From Candidatus Bathyarchaeota archaeon (GTDB lineage Archaea > Thermoproteota > Bathyarchaeia > 40CM-2-53-6), in the NCBI GenBank assembly GCA_005888635.1, contig VBAW01000016.1, positions 62,001-126,000 on the forward strand: 64,000 nucleotides of DNA. The letters run 5' to 3'. The notes beneath the pieces were generated by a model, which searched no databases, was not told the DNA's origin, and was given only the letters and a program-made list of their open reading frames with translations. This document shows positions 25,005 through 34,640 of this stretch, piece after piece. Numbering within the stretch: position 1 is the stretch's first letter; every line of letters starts with the position of its first letter. The translations under genes and the position numbers were made by a program.

Positions 25005-27347
25005 GAGACTAGTTTGGGAAGCCGGGGCCGCTAGTAATTGCTCCGCTGACACACCGAGAATCTCTAGGATACGTGCGGCAGCAGGCACAATTTGATTCCG
25101 GACATAATAATCGTAGTCCACGTCCTCTATTATGACCTTGTAGTGAGGCTCCGCTTTCTGAAACAGTTTTCCAGATCTCTTCGTTATCACGAAGCCGACT
25201 TTGTCTCCTGCCGTAACGGGCCAGCCGTCTTTCGCCATCTTCTTCGCGACTTCCACATGTGGAGCGTTCACCTCGTACGCTTCGACGGGCTTAGTCAGAG
25301 TCTTCCACACAACGAACGATGATAAGGGCAGCTTCTTCGATTTGAGATTCCTCGTCAAGTCTTGAACATAGGCCGCCGCTCTGGACGGGTCAGCGTCTTC
25401 TAAGACCATTCTCAGAACCGTGTTCTGTACGTCCCGAGCTAGGTTCGACCAGTCCCCTCTGACCGCCTCGAGACCTATGACATCGATCTGACCATCGATT
25501 CTTAGGCCTGCATATTTTTTCTTGGCCTCCGTGAAGAGTATCCTCTTGTAGACTTCAGATAGGTTGATTTCGAGTCCTAGCTGCCGATCGATCTCAGCCT
25601 GGAACTTCTGGACAAGTTTCTCATCGTAGTTCACGAAGAGACTGTCCGTATCACCGTAGAAGACGGTGAGTCCGAGGCTCTTCGCGAGCGAAATCGCGCG
25701 GTTGATCGTCTCTCTTCCTAAGGCAGCGGCTGATTCCGCGACCTCCTTCGAATACCAACGTGCCCCAGCCCAGCCCGCGTAGCCGTAGACAGCGTTCGTC
25801 ATGACTTTGACGGCCTTCTCACGAGCCTTTAGCAAAGGATACCTCGAATCGCTCTTGGCTGTGCGCTTGAGCTCGGCCTTGGTCGTCTTCCTGGCTTCGA
25901 TGAGTTTCGTGAGAACTATTCTGTAGAACCCGGAGGGACTCTTTCTGAATCGGTGTCTGACTTCAGGGACTTCGAAGACATCCTCAGTCTCTTTCCCGGT
26001 GACGAGTGTATCGGGAGAAATGTTGTACTTGATCATCAAGCTTGGATACATAGACGAGAAGTCGAGACTGGCCACGTTATCGTGTAGCCCTACCTTCGGC
26101 TCGAGGACAATCGCTCCCTTGTATGGAATAATCGGCTGTTCGGTTCTAGAAGGTATTAGCTGGCCGAGATTGTGGGTCTCCATCATTAGGTAGTTGTCGA
26201 CTCGGAATCCCACGGCCGCAGCTATCACTTGGTCAGGGGGCAGTCCCGAGAGTGCCGATATCTGGATGACATAGTCGATTGCCTCTTCCCCGATCGCTAG
26301 GATGGTTTCGGTTTGTTCTTCCATATGTTTGACTAGGATTTTTCTCTGGTCAGGTTTTGACCAGTAGTCGAGGTTGGCTGTTTCATCGATCGGTTTCTGA
26401 TTTGGTGATTGGATTCCGAGATATTTTGCGACGTTCTCGACGGTCTTGTTCTTCACCTCGTACAGGTCCTCAGCGAAATTGAGAAGGTCAACGTTCGCAC
26501 GTCCGATCAGCGAGTAGTGCCCGTAGAGACTCTGATGTGGCGGACCCTCATCTCGGCCGACTCTGAGCGGGGTCTTGGTCTTGTTCGCCCTCTTCACAAG
26601 ATAGGGCCAGCCGATACTGTTTCCTTCGAAGCTCAGAACGAAGTCTGGATTGATCTTAATGACGTCTTCGCCGAACTTCTGAATGGTAGCTTGATCCGAA
26701 TCGGCGTGAGTCAGGAGAGCTTCGTTTGCATTCTTGTCTGTTCTCCAGCTAATGATCTGGATCGGGTCCCGTATCGGACTAGGTGCACCCGTCTTGCTGA
26801 CGGATAGGAGTGAAAAGGAGAAGAGATCTAGGCTAGGCGGTTCTTCTTTCGGGACGGGGCGGGGATGGTCTGTTGCTGTTAGCGTTTCTTGGACGCTGAA
26901 CTTGTTTGGGTCTATCGTTGAAACAGTAGTGTCTGCCTCGTACCACTGGCAGGGCTTGATCCCGTGGTCGTACTGGTACTTGATCGCTAGTCGGAGTTTC
27001 TCTTCGTAGGTTGCTTCAGCGCCAGTTTTTTTCAGCGTTTCTCGTGCAGCCCTCTCAAGGAACTCTGGGTCTTTGCAGAACACCTTGAGGACGACTCGTT
27101 CGTCGGCTAGAAGTTTCTTTTTCTCAATCGTAGCATTTTCGATGGTGGGATGAGGTTTTTCTGCTTCCAGCTTTTTCCTCAGTTCTTCCGGGTCCTCCTT
27201 CTTTCTTGGTAGGAGGTAGAAGTAGGCTCGGTAGTTGTCGATGACGAGGACCCGTTTTCCTTCGTGGGTGATGCCCCAGAGCCAGATCGACGATTTTCCT
27301 TCGTAGGTCTCATGGTTGAGGTCGAGAAGCCAGAAAGTCTGTTTCAT
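24981..27347 (-). CDS. polB: Family B DNA polymerase with degenerate 3'-5' exonuclease motifs
   Basis: 788 residues. The polymerase motifs are intact: A as SLDFSSMYPSLMIKYN (about 428), B as KVMTNAVYGYAG (about 510) and C as FYGDTDSLFVN. The proofreading domain is present in length but not in residues: Exo I reads FSFSLLSVS where FDIE is expected, Exo II reads SFEGNSIGWPYL where YNGDNFDFPYL is usual, and Exo III reads VKHMEEQTET rather than YxxxD. A polymerase without proofreading is predicted. ATG at 27347 overlaps the upstream small membrane gene (ATGA). Confidence 0.9.
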   Translation of the reverse strand: MKQTFWLLDLNHETYEGKSSIWLWGITHEGKRVLVIDNYRAYFYLLPRKKEDPEELRKKLEAEKPHPTIENATIEKKKLLADERVVLKVFCKDPEFLERAARETLKKTGAEATYEEKLRLAIKYQYDHGIKPCQWYEADTTVSTIDPNKFSVQETLTATDHPRPVPKEEPPSLDLFSFSLLSVSKTGAPSPIRDPIQIISWRTDKNANEALLTHADSDQATIQKFGEDVIKINPDFVLSFEGNSIGWPYLVKRANKTKTPLRVGRDEGPPHQSLYGHYSLIGRANVDLLNFAEDLYEVKNKTVENVAKYLGIQSPNQKPIDETANLDYWSKPDQRKILVKHMEEQTETILAIGEEAIDYVIQISALSGLPPDQVIAAAVGFRVDNYLMMETHNLGQLIPSRTEQPIIPYKGAIVLEPKVGLHDNVASLDFSSMYPSLMIKYNISPDTLVTGKETEDVFEVPEVRHRFRKSPSGFYRIVLTKLIEARKTTKAELKRTAKSDSRYPLLKAREKAVKVMTNAVYGYAGWAGARWYSKEVAESAAALGRETINRAISLAKSLGLTVFYGDTDSLFVNYDEKLVQKFQAEIDRQLGLEINLSEVYKRILFTEAKKKYAGLRIDGQIDVIGLEAVRGDWSNLARDVQNTVLRMVLEDADPSRAAAYVQDLTRNLKSKKLPLSSFVVWKTLTKPVEAYEVNAPHVEVAKKMAKDGWPVTAGDKVGFVITKRSGKLFQKAEPHYKVIIEDVDYDYYVRNQIVPAAARILEILGVSAEQLLAAPASQTSLSVGTKRG

Positions 27348-27604
27348 GCGGACCCTCTGTCTTCACGCCTGCTTTCGATCTGGACCATCCACATCACAAC
27401 GATTCCCGCTATGATCAGCGTAAGTCCCGATGGGAATGAGCTGGCAGCCAGGCCCAATAGCGGATTGTAGGCGCAACCACTAGCCGGACAGTTAGTCGGA
27501 GTGTTAAGCCCGATGAACCCGATCATACTCAAAATTGCGCCGATGCTAACGAAAGCGAATCCCAAGGTCTGGAATGAATGTCTCCAAGGAGGCACGGGGG
27601 TCAT
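27344..27604 (-). CDS. Two-TM small membrane protein upstream of polB
   Basis: 86 residues with TM helices near 12-33 and 55-76 separated by a short loop containing two cysteines ([11 protein letters not shown]), which could be disulfide-bonded outside. The C-terminus is basic/acidic ([12 protein letters not shown]). It overlaps polB by 4 nt, so both are read from one promoter. No family is recognised. The gene starts inside the region from which rps11 is transcribed the other way. Confidence 0.6.
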   Translation of the reverse strand: MTPVPPWRHSFQTLGFAFVSIGAILSMIGFIGLNTPTNCPASGCAYNPLLGLAASSFPSGLTLIIAGIVVMWMVQIESRREDRGSA

Positions 27605-27642
27605 TCCGGTCCGACCAATCGCGACCGCTTGAGAGTAAATGG

Positions 27643-27650
27643 TTTAAATT
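27643..27650 (+). promoter_or_regulatory. TATA box of rps11-glyA
   Basis: TTTAAATT about 40 bp upstream of the S11p ATG; the expected start of transcription is around 27672, leaving a leader of about 17 nt. Confidence 0.5.
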
Positions 27651-27688
27651 CGCCTGTTAGCGTGGGGGCTCCTTGGATAGTTAGCGTC

Positions 27689-28096
27689 ATGGCGGAGAAG
27701 GCGAAGCAGCCAGCAGACCACTGGGGAATCGCTCACATCTACTCAAGCTTCAACAATACCATGGTTCACATTACCGACTTGACTGGAGCAGAGACGATTT
27801 CTCGAAGTGCAGGGGGTCAGCATGTTAAGGCTGATCGATTGCAAGGGACCCCTTACGCGGCGATGCAAGCAGCTGCGGCAGCTGCAAAGGTTGCAAAAGA
27901 TAAGGGAATCACCTCTCTCCATATTCGGGTTCGAGCCCCCGGAGGTCACGGAGCCCGAACCCCAGGTCCAGGTGCCCAGGCAGCGATCAGAATGTTAGCC
28001 CGTCATGGTTTCCGGATTGGCAGAATTGAAGACGTTACGCCTGTCCCGCACGACGGGACTCGCCGACCTGGTGGCCGACGCGGCCGACGCGTCTAG
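27689..28096 (+). CDS. rps11: Ribosomal protein S11 (uS11)
   Basis: 135 residues of the small-subunit platform. Diagnostic segments are [46 protein letters not shown] and the basic C-terminus [18 protein letters not shown]. The ORF track extends 37 codons upstream; ATG at 27689 gives the normal N-terminus. In many archaea S11 sits in the rps13-rps4-rps11-rpoD operon; here it is alone in front of glyA, with a 5-bp gap. Confidence 0.97.
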   Translation: MAEKAKQPADHWGIAHIYSSFNNTMVHITDLTGAETISRSAGGQHVKADRLQGTPYAAMQAAAAAAKVAKDKGITSLHIRVRAPGGHGARTPGPGAQAAIRMLARHGFRIGRIEDVTPVPHDGTRRPGGRRGRRV

Positions 28097-28101
28097 CTCC
28101 C

Positions 28102-29295
28102 TTGGAGTTTTCCTCAACGTCCTACGCCTCTCAGATCCGGAAGATAGTGGATAAGCATCAGAAGTGGCGGGCTGAAGAATGCCTGAATCTGATTCCTTCT
28201 GAGAACGTGACGAGTCATACTGTTAGACAGCTTCTCTCAGGCGATATGGGGCATCGGTATCGGGCTGATGATCGGTTCTACAAAGGGACCAAGTTCATGG
28301 ACGAACTCGAATCCTTTGGAGAGAAAATAGCCTGCGAAGTTTTCGGTGCCGACTGGGCCACGCTCCGGCCACTCTCAGGACACATGGCTGATATGATCAT
28401 GGTCTCAACGCTCGCCAAACCAGGCGGTTCAATTCTAACCGTTAGTCCCGCGGATGGAGGCTATCCGGGTCTAAGCGATCAAGCTGGATATCCAACATTC
28501 GTGAATGTTCGGAATTTGTATTTTCCTTTCGATTCGGAACGGATGAACATTGATGCAGAAAAGGCTCGCGGGTTGATAGAAGATGAGAAGCCCTCACTCG
28601 TCGTCTTCGGCCAATCCTTCTTCCTATTCCCACATCCAGTCAAGGAGCTCGCAGAAGCCTGCAACACGGCAGGATCTCGGGTAGTCTACGATGGCTCCCA
28701 CGTGCTTGGATTGATTGCCGGAGGCGAGTTCCAGAGGCCGCTTCAGGAAGGCGCGGAACTCTTACTGGGATCAACTCACAAAAGCCTGTTCGGTCCACAG
28801 GGAGGAATAATTGTTGGAAAGAAGGAGGTTGAAGCCGAAGTGAAAGGCCGACAGTTCCCTGGTCTGGTAGACAATGCTCACTGGAATCGAATTGCTGCAT
28901 TGACCTATGCGCTGGACGAGGCGCGTAGAAACGGTGGAAAATATGCGCCACGCGTGATTGAAAATGCCAAGGCCTTGGCGAAGAGTTTGCACGAGAGAGG
29001 CGTGCCCGTAAAGTGTGCAGATTACGGGTTCACCGCGTCCCACCAAGTCTACCTGAACATGAAAGACGAGAAAGAAATCGACAGGCTAACCCAGCGGCTG
29101 GAGGATGCGAATATCATCGTGGATCGCGGGATACGGATAGGCACCTGCGAAGCCACGAGGCGTGGAATGAAACCCAAGGATATGGATAGGGTAGGGGAAC
29201 TGATAAGTCAAGTTTACAAGGGCACAGACCCTGCAAGGATTCGGCCGCAAGCCACGAGGCTGAGACGAGGATTCAGTTCAATCCTCTACGCTTAG
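28102..29295 (+). CDS. glyA: Serine hydroxymethyltransferase-like PLP enzyme
   Basis: 397 residues, shorter than the bacterial 415-430 but usual for some archaeal members. It interconverts serine and glycine with a C1-carrier. NLIPSENVTS and the PLP-lysine segment LLLGSTHKSLFGPQGGI are clear, as is VVYDGSHVLGLIAGG. The start is TTG at 28102 (MEFSSTSYASQIRK), 5 bp after rps11, indicating cotranscription. With kbl/tdh at 58-60 kb, glycine can be made or degraded by two routes in this window. Confidence 0.88.
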   Translation: MEFSSTSYASQIRKIVDKHQKWRAEECLNLIPSENVTSHTVRQLLSGDMGHRYRADDRFYKGTKFMDELESFGEKIACEVFGADWATLRPLSGHMADMIMVSTLAKPGGSILTVSPADGGYPGLSDQAGYPTFVNVRNLYFPFDSERMNIDAEKARGLIEDEKPSLVVFGQSFFLFPHPVKELAEACNTAGSRVVYDGSHVLGLIAGGEFQRPLQEGAELLLGSTHKSLFGPQGGIIVGKKEVEAEVKGRQFPGLVDNAHWNRIAALTYALDEARRNGGKYAPRVIENAKALAKSLHERGVPVKCADYGFTASHQVYLNMKDEKEIDRLTQRLEDANIIVDRGIRIGTCEATRRGMKPKDMDRVGELISQVYKGTDPARIRPQATRLRRGFSSILYA

Positions 29296-29350
29296 ACGGA
29301 AAAAAATCTTGGAAACAGGTTATTATTCGGCCAGCCGTCTCGTCTAGAGT

Positions 29351-29539
29351 ATGTCTCTACCTAAGCAGGGTGACACCGTGAAGGTGACCCTGTTGAATCG
29401 TGAGACGATCGAAGGTGTCGTCGAATGGGTTGATGGCAATGGTCTCTGGGTGAAAGGAGCTGAAAGGTCGAGATGGGTCCCTCTGGAAGCCTTTACCGCG
29501 CCGCATGAGTCTCATCCGATTGATACCAAGGAAGAGTAG
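29351..29539 (+). CDS. Small Sm-like beta-barrel protein
   Basis: 62 residues: KQGDTVKVTLLNRETIEGVVEWVDGNGLWVKGAERSRWVPLEAF has the strand pattern of the Sm1 motif (loop, G-x-V, D-x-N-G-L). Sm-like proteins bind RNA, but the shortness and absence of a clear Sm2 motif leave this open. ATG at 29351; a TATA-like TTATTATTC is about 25 bp upstream, implying a near-leaderless mRNA. Confidence 0.55.
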   Translation: MSLPKQGDTVKVTLLNRETIEGVVEWVDGNGLWVKGAERSRWVPLEAFTAPHESHPIDTKEE

Positions 29540-29764
29540 TCCGCAGCCTAGCATCGAGAAGAGGCAGAATCTGAGAGCTGAACCAGAACCTTGACCCTCC
29601 CGTTCAGCCTCGCCTGGGCGTTGTTCACCGTCTTCGAGAAAGTCGTGCTGAGACTGCCGTGGCCGCTAAGACGATTTGTGATAATGCAGTTTCCTGATGA
29701 ATTCGCAGCTCAACAAGTAGTTGTTCGGTCTAGGACTCTTCGATAGAAGACTCGCGTTTCCAGA

Positions 29765-30370
29765 CTAAGATCGCTCCGAAGAATCTGACGCTTGCGCTCT
29801 CTGGCTCTGTACCTGGGTCGTTAAATCCAGCACGTTCTTCAGTTCCTTTTTCAAGATAAGCGGATCGTGGTTGAGGTTGAAGTAGTCTGCGAAAGTTATC
29901 GTTGTCCGCAGAAGCCTTGAGCGTCCGATCTTATCATAACTGATTAGATCCATCTCCTTCAACTGTTTGACGTGTTGATACGCGAGTTTTCCTCTAACCC
30001 GTACGACATGTGACTGAGGAATCGGCTGTCTGAGAGCTATGAACGATAAGGTTCTCAATGGACCTGGCGTCAAGAGAGGTCTGTTTGAGAGCTTCCTCAC
30101 GTGCTTAGCAAACTCTGGCCTGAGCTGCATCACAAACCTTCCATCTGGTAATTCTAAGACTTGGACCGGGCTGTCCAGTTTGGCATAGCGTTCGGCTATA
30201 GCTCGTGCAATGGATCGAATCTTCTCTTCGGACCTTGCACCTATTACTGCTCCGATCGTCTTGAAGTCTAGCGGTCTTCCCGAAACGTAGAGTGCTGCCT
30301 CACAGAGCTGTTGTTGAAGCAACAAAGATGATGCCTTAGCTGCTGGTTCAGTCTGAGACTGGGTTTCCAT
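29765..30370 (-). CDS. scpB: Segregation and condensation protein B
   Basis: 201 residues with tandem winged helices: CEAALYVSGRPLDFKTIGAVIG in the first and LRTLSFIALRQPIPQSHVVRVRG, HVKQLKEMDLISYDKIGRSRLLRTTITFADYFNL in the second. It bridges ScpA and SMC heads in the condensin complex. Its start overlaps scpA by 23 nt; it is the last gene of the SMC operon. Confidence 0.88.
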   Translation of the reverse strand: METQSQTEPAAKASSLLLQQQLCEAALYVSGRPLDFKTIGAVIGARSEEKIRSIARAIAERYAKLDSPVQVLELPDGRFVMQLRPEFAKHVRKLSNRPLLTPGPLRTLSFIALRQPIPQSHVVRVRGKLAYQHVKQLKEMDLISYDKIGRSRLLRTTITFADYFNLNHDPLILKKELKNVLDLTTQVQSQRAQASDSSERS

Positions 30371-31025
30371 TGTCTATCACTTCGATCCGAATATCCCCAA
30401 ATTCTTCTGTCTGAACTAGACCAACCTTTCTTTCTATGGCGAGGAATAGAAGCATGATGAACATGCGGACCGCTTGCACAGTATCCCCCTTCCCCAGCAG
30501 CTGCAGAAATGAGAGGCTTTCGCCTGGAACCGTCTCTTCCAAGAGTCGGCTGTAGAAAGCGTTGATCTCGTCTTCAATCTTCACAAGCCAATCGTCCGCC
30601 TGTTCAAACACGGCAGGCGTACGGGACACCAGCTGAGCAGTCTCAGACGGCAGCAGCCTCTCGGCCCTGAGAACGTCAAGTATTCCCTTGAGAACCTCGT
30701 CTAGGGAGGTTGTTGTGGACTGGAATCTGATCGGGAACGCCAAGGGGGGAGGCACATAGTCCGTGGGTCTTTCAGGTGGAGGCCGCGGTGGTTCCTCCAT
30801 CTTCAGGACGAGTTCCGATTTCATCCGCAGAAGGACTGCAGAGGATAGTAGTGCTGTTCCTGAGACTGAGAAGTCTATGAATCCTCGAACTTTCATCTCC
30901 TTCATCAGACCCGTCAGAAGCTGGGACAGGTTCACATCCCATGGCTTGACACGATGCAAGTGGAGCAAGTCAAAGAGTACAGTGTACGGGCTTTTGAGCC
31001 AGTAGGTATCCTGTTCCGTCGTCAA
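30348..31025 (-). CDS. scpA: Segregation and condensation protein A (kleisin)
   Basis: 225 residues. The N-terminal helix YTVLFDLLHLHRVKPWDVNLSQLL is the part binding the SMC neck; the low-complexity PPRPPPERPTDYVPPPL linker and a C-terminal winged helix (FLQLLGKGDTVQAVRMFIMLLFLAIERKVGLVQ) follow, the latter binding the SMC cap. ATG overlaps the smc stop by 4 nt. Together smc-scpA-scpB make a full archaeal condensin. Confidence 0.9.
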   Translation of the reverse strand: MTTEQDTYWLKSPYTVLFDLLHLHRVKPWDVNLSQLLTGLMKEMKVRGFIDFSVSGTALLSSAVLLRMKSELVLKMEEPPRPPPERPTDYVPPPLAFPIRFQSTTTSLDEVLKGILDVLRAERLLPSETAQLVSRTPAVFEQADDWLVKIEDEINAFYSRLLEETVPGESLSFLQLLGKGDTVQAVRMFIMLLFLAIERKVGLVQTEEFGDIRIEVIDNGNPVSD

Positions 31026-34000
31026 TCTTTGACTCCGCTCTTGTTCGGTAGGGAGATCACCTGGCTCTGTCCCTGGTCAATGTAGACTCCGAAGACTCTG
31101 TCCGCACGAGAGATCGTAGTGTCTTTCAGAGAGATCACAACGAACTGGGAATCCATGCTCTTGGACTTGACTAATGTTGCCAGCCTCTTCGCGTTCAGAA
31201 CATCTAGGTGGGCATCAATCTCGTCCATGATGTAGAAAGGCATCGGATGGATCTGTTGCAGAGCAAGTAGATAGCAGACTGTCGAGACCGATTTTTCTCC
31301 GCCACTTGCGGCTCCAATCGTGAGTTCGGTCTTTCCGGGGAATTGAAGGAATACATCTAGCCCTCCCTCGAATGGATTGTCGGGACTATCTAGCGCCATC
31401 CTTCCATTCCCGCCGTTCGTGATGTCGGAAAAGATTTGGTGGAAAGTATCATTCACCTTAGTGAAGGCGCCCATGAAAGTGTCGAGTTTCCTTTTCTCCA
31501 GTTCATTCATGAAATCTAGAATTGCCAGCTTCTCCCTTTCAAGATCCCCTATTCGAACTGAGAGGTGCTTGTATCCGTCCTTGATCTCTTCATAATGCTG
31601 GACCGCAAGCTGATTAACCAAGCCGATCTCAGCCAGCTCCTTCTCGAGACCCGACTTGATTTTCGTGGCATCCTCGATAGCTTCTGGCGTGGTTTCCAGA
31701 GGCTTCTCAAAGCCGAGATTTCGCAACTGTGCAGTCAGCATTGTCAGCTGCGTCTCTAGCTCTCTGAGGCCTGCCTTCAACTCCGAGACGTTGGAGTTGA
31801 GCGGGTCCATTCTATCGATTAGTTGCGAAAGGGACTTTTCTATCTCAGAGAATCTATCTTCGTACTTTCTCCTCTCCTGACCCACTGATGCAAGGGCGTC
31901 TACTAGTCGAGCTTTTTCTTCGGTAAGCTTACTCATTTCTTGTCGCAGCTCTTCGGATTTCTTGTTCGCCACCTCGACTCTTGATTCCTCTCGTCTGATT
32001 TCAGTCTCAAGGGCTCTCAGTTGAATCCGTACCTGGTCGTAGCCAGGTTTGAGAGTGTCAAGTGTGGACTGGGTAGAGGCAACCTTGCTGTCCAGCGCCA
32101 GCTTCTCGCGCAGCAGGGTCTCTGCTTCCGCGACCGCCTGATCTCGTTCGCGTTCCATCGCCATGATTGCGGTCCGTCTCTGTTCGATCTTCAGCTTGGC
32201 TAGCTCTTCCTCGCGCATCGAGAGGCGTCGTTTTATCTCGCCTTGCTTCTGGGCTATTTCCTCTAGTAGTTCCTGTTCGCGCTGCATCGAGTTCTGGAGA
32301 CTATCGATTCTCTTCTTCGTCTGTTGCAGCGACAAACGGGTCCTTTCGAGGCTACTCTGAGCCATCTCGACATCGCGCGTGAGTGCTTCCCGCGTCTTGC
32401 TAGTGGAAACCCTGTCCTCTCTAAGTTTGACAATCTCGGATTCTAACCGGTCGAGTTCGGATCGAGATCGCTGAACAATAGATTCTAGCGACTTGACCGT
32501 TCGCTCAAGACCCTCAAGGACGTTCGACCTCGGGATTAGAGTGGAAGCATCGAAGGGGGCTCGATAGTAGCCACTTTCGAGACCTCCGCCCGGCTCGTAA
32601 AGGTCCCCGCTTGTCACGACGCATCTCAGGCCCTTTGCGGCGCTCAGGAAGGCCGCTCGCTGGTTCGTCGCGAGCATTGTATCGCCAAAAACGAATTCGA
32701 CCGCCGAAGCTAATCCTTTCTCGGACTTGATGACGCTTGAGAGGGGTCCCACGATCCCGGGAGTCTGCTCATACTCATCGTTCATCGGGGGTACTTCTAG
32801 GTCATCGAGAGGAATTATCTTGGCTCGACCGAGTCTGGTCCGTTTTAGACTCTCGACGCATTTGATGGCGACTCCTAGGTCCTTCACCACGAGGGCTCTC
32901 ATCCAGCCCGCGCTCGCTGCTTCGATTGCCTTGCTGTACTCATCGCTGTACTTGATCAGCTCTTGTAGTCGCCCGAGGACTCCTTTGAGCGCTCCTTCTT
33001 CCGCCATCTCCTCTAGCTTCTGTAACGCCTTCTCTTCTGCCTGAAGAGTATCTGCAATATTTCGCTGAGTGTTGAACTCGGTTACAGTTACTCGCGCTCT
33101 CTTAGCAACATCGAGAGCTTCGTCAATCTCCTTGTGCCGCTGATCCTTGAGCTCAGTGTACTCCCTTGCCTTCTCTTCGATATCCTGCAATCTCTTCGCT
33201 TCCTCCTTCCCGAGCTTCTCCATCTCTCGAATTCTCTTCTTCAATTCCTCGGCGAGCTTGGAGAATTCTTGGTGGCGAGCCTCGAGCGTCTGCAAATGAC
33301 TCGCAGTCAGGTCTAGTTTCGCCGAGCTGCCCTTGCTTGTTGCAATGAAAGTCGATAGTTCTTTTTCTAGTGCAGCTATTTCAGCATCGAGTGATTCGTG
33401 GATCTCTGCGTCAGCCAATAGAGATTCTCTGGCGTTTTGCAGAGCAGTGTTGAGCTTCTCGGCTTTGGCGTTTGCTTCCCCAAATCTCGCCTCTAAGCTG
33501 GCTTTCTGAGCAGTTAGGTTTCTGAGGGCAGTCGGGAGTTCTTTGAAATTGTTCTGGATTTGTTCTCCCTGATTCTGTAGAGACTCGATCTGCTTAGTTC
33601 GGGTATTCAGAATATTCTTGGCTGCTTCGGCTTCTGCTCTCGCTCTGACTACTCCATTGCTAGCCTCTGCGATCTTCCTTTCAGCGTCGAAGAGTTCTTG
33701 ATTGCCTTGGGTGACGGTGAGCTCTTCAAAGTGGCGTCTATCCGCCTCAACCTTGGACCTCTGGCTGGTAAGTTCATCCCTCTGGTGCCTTAGAGCTTCG
33801 AGGTTCTTCTGCTCAACTTCAAGCTCTAGGGAGGCACTCGTGCGCTTGTTTTCGAGAGCCACGATTTGTGAGGAGTAGATTCGCGCCTGCTGGTTGCCAA
33901 TCTCTTTCTCAAGAAGCTTGGAACGTAGAAGGTCATTGCGTTCTCGTTCAAGCCGTTCTATTCTGTTTCTTACGTCTTCGACCTTGCCTGCTGCTACTCT

Positions 34001-34561
34001 CAGGTTGAGGTCGGCTTCTGAGAGCTGGACTTTTGCTTCGGCTTTCTTGGTTTCGAAGACCCCCAGTCCAATGAGGTCTTCCAGGATCCGTCTTCGTTCT
34101 TCCGTGCTAATCTCTGCGAGACGAGTGATTGAATGTTGAGCGATGAGGTTGAAACCGGTTACTTGGATGTCGCCGGAACTGAGAATATCCTGTACTTGCT
34201 TTCTAGAGAGGCGCCGGCCGTTCATTCGATAGATACCCTCCCCACCCTTGGAAAACTCCCGTGACACGGTGACGAGGTCTGAGTCTACAGGAATCTTTCG
34301 GTCGGAGTTGTCGAACTGGACGGCTACGTAGGCCGCTCTGGCGTCTCCTGTGCCAGACTTGTGGACTAGGTCTGAGAGGCTTCCCCCTCTAAGTTCGCGG
34401 GGGCTGAGCTCGCCGAGCGAGAATTTTAGCGCGTCCAGGATATTGGATTTTCCTGAGCCGTTTGGGCCGGTGAATACTGTGAAGCCTCGGTCTAAGTTGA
34501 CTGAGACCTTCTTGTTGAAGGTCTTGAAGCCTCGGATGTCGATTCTCTTGATATAGACCAA
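31022..34561 (-). CDS. smc: SMC ATPase (condensin core)
   Basis: About 1179 residues from TTG at 34561, (M)VYIKRIDIRGFKTF; the ORF-track start 61 codons upstream only adds unlike-protein sequence. Walker A GPNGSGKSNILDAL is at the N-terminus and the signature GAASGGEKSVSTVCYLLAL and Walker B FYIMDEIDAHLD at the C-terminus. Long coiled coils flank a hinge near residue 460-620 (LKGVLGRLQELIKYSDEYSKAIEAA, RTRLGRAKIIPLDDL). Complete length and motifs indicate a working chromosome-organising ATPase. It is preceded by uppS and followed by scpA and scpB. Confidence 0.95.
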   Translation of the reverse strand: MVYIKRIDIRGFKTFNKKVSVNLDRGFTVFTGPNGSGKSNILDALKFSLGELSPRELRGGSLSDLVHKSGTGDARAAYVAVQFDNSDRKIPVDSDLVTVSREFSKGGEGIYRMNGRRLSRKQVQDILSSGDIQVTGFNLIAQHSITRLAEISTEERRRILEDLIGLGVFETKKAEAKVQLSEADLNLRVAAGKVEDVRNRIERLERERNDLLRSKLLEKEIGNQQARIYSSQIVALENKRTSASLELEVEQKNLEALRHQRDELTSQRSKVEADRRHFEELTVTQGNQELFDAERKIAEASNGVVRARAEAEAAKNILNTRTKQIESLQNQGEQIQNNFKELPTALRNLTAQKASLEARFGEANAKAEKLNTALQNARESLLADAEIHESLDAEIAALEKELSTFIATSKGSSAKLDLTASHLQTLEARHQEFSKLAEELKKRIREMEKLGKEEAKRLQDIEEKAREYTELKDQRHKEIDEALDVAKRARVTVTEFNTQRNIADTLQAEEKALQKLEEMAEEGALKGVLGRLQELIKYSDEYSKAIEAASAGWMRALVVKDLGVAIKCVESLKRTRLGRAKIIPLDDLEVPPMNDEYEQTPGIVGPLSSVIKSEKGLASAVEFVFGDTMLATNQRAAFLSAAKGLRCVVTSGDLYEPGGGLESGYYRAPFDASTLIPRSNVLEGLERTVKSLESIVQRSRSELDRLESEIVKLREDRVSTSKTREALTRDVEMAQSSLERTRLSLQQTKKRIDSLQNSMQREQELLEEIAQKQGEIKRRLSMREEELAKLKIEQRRTAIMAMERERDQAVAEAETLLREKLALDSKVASTQSTLDTLKPGYDQVRIQLRALETEIRREESRVEVANKKSEELRQEMSKLTEEKARLVDALASVGQERRKYEDRFSEIEKSLSQLIDRMDPLNSNVSELKAGLRELETQLTMLTAQLRNLGFEKPLETTPEAIEDATKIKSGLEKELAEIGLVNQLAVQHYEEIKDGYKHLSVRIGDLEREKLAILDFMNELEKRKLDTFMGAFTKVNDTFHQIFSDITNGGNGRMALDSPDNPFEGGLDVFLQFPGKTELTIGAASGGEKSVSTVCYLLALQQIHPMPFYIMDEIDAHLDVLNAKRLATLVKSKSMDSQFVVISLKDTTISRADRVFGVYIDQGQSQVISLPNKSGVKD

Positions 34562-34640
34562 AGGCCCGGGCCCTGGAACAGTTCTGACTCTAGTTAGATA
34601 AGTCCGTCCGTCATGAGCGAGGGCATTGTAGCCGGTTTGC

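Noticed and set aside
29548-29713. Minus-strand open frame ending NNAQARLNGRVKVLVQLSDS
   Set aside because: No start codon of any plausible kind and no family match; could be decayed but cannot be supported.
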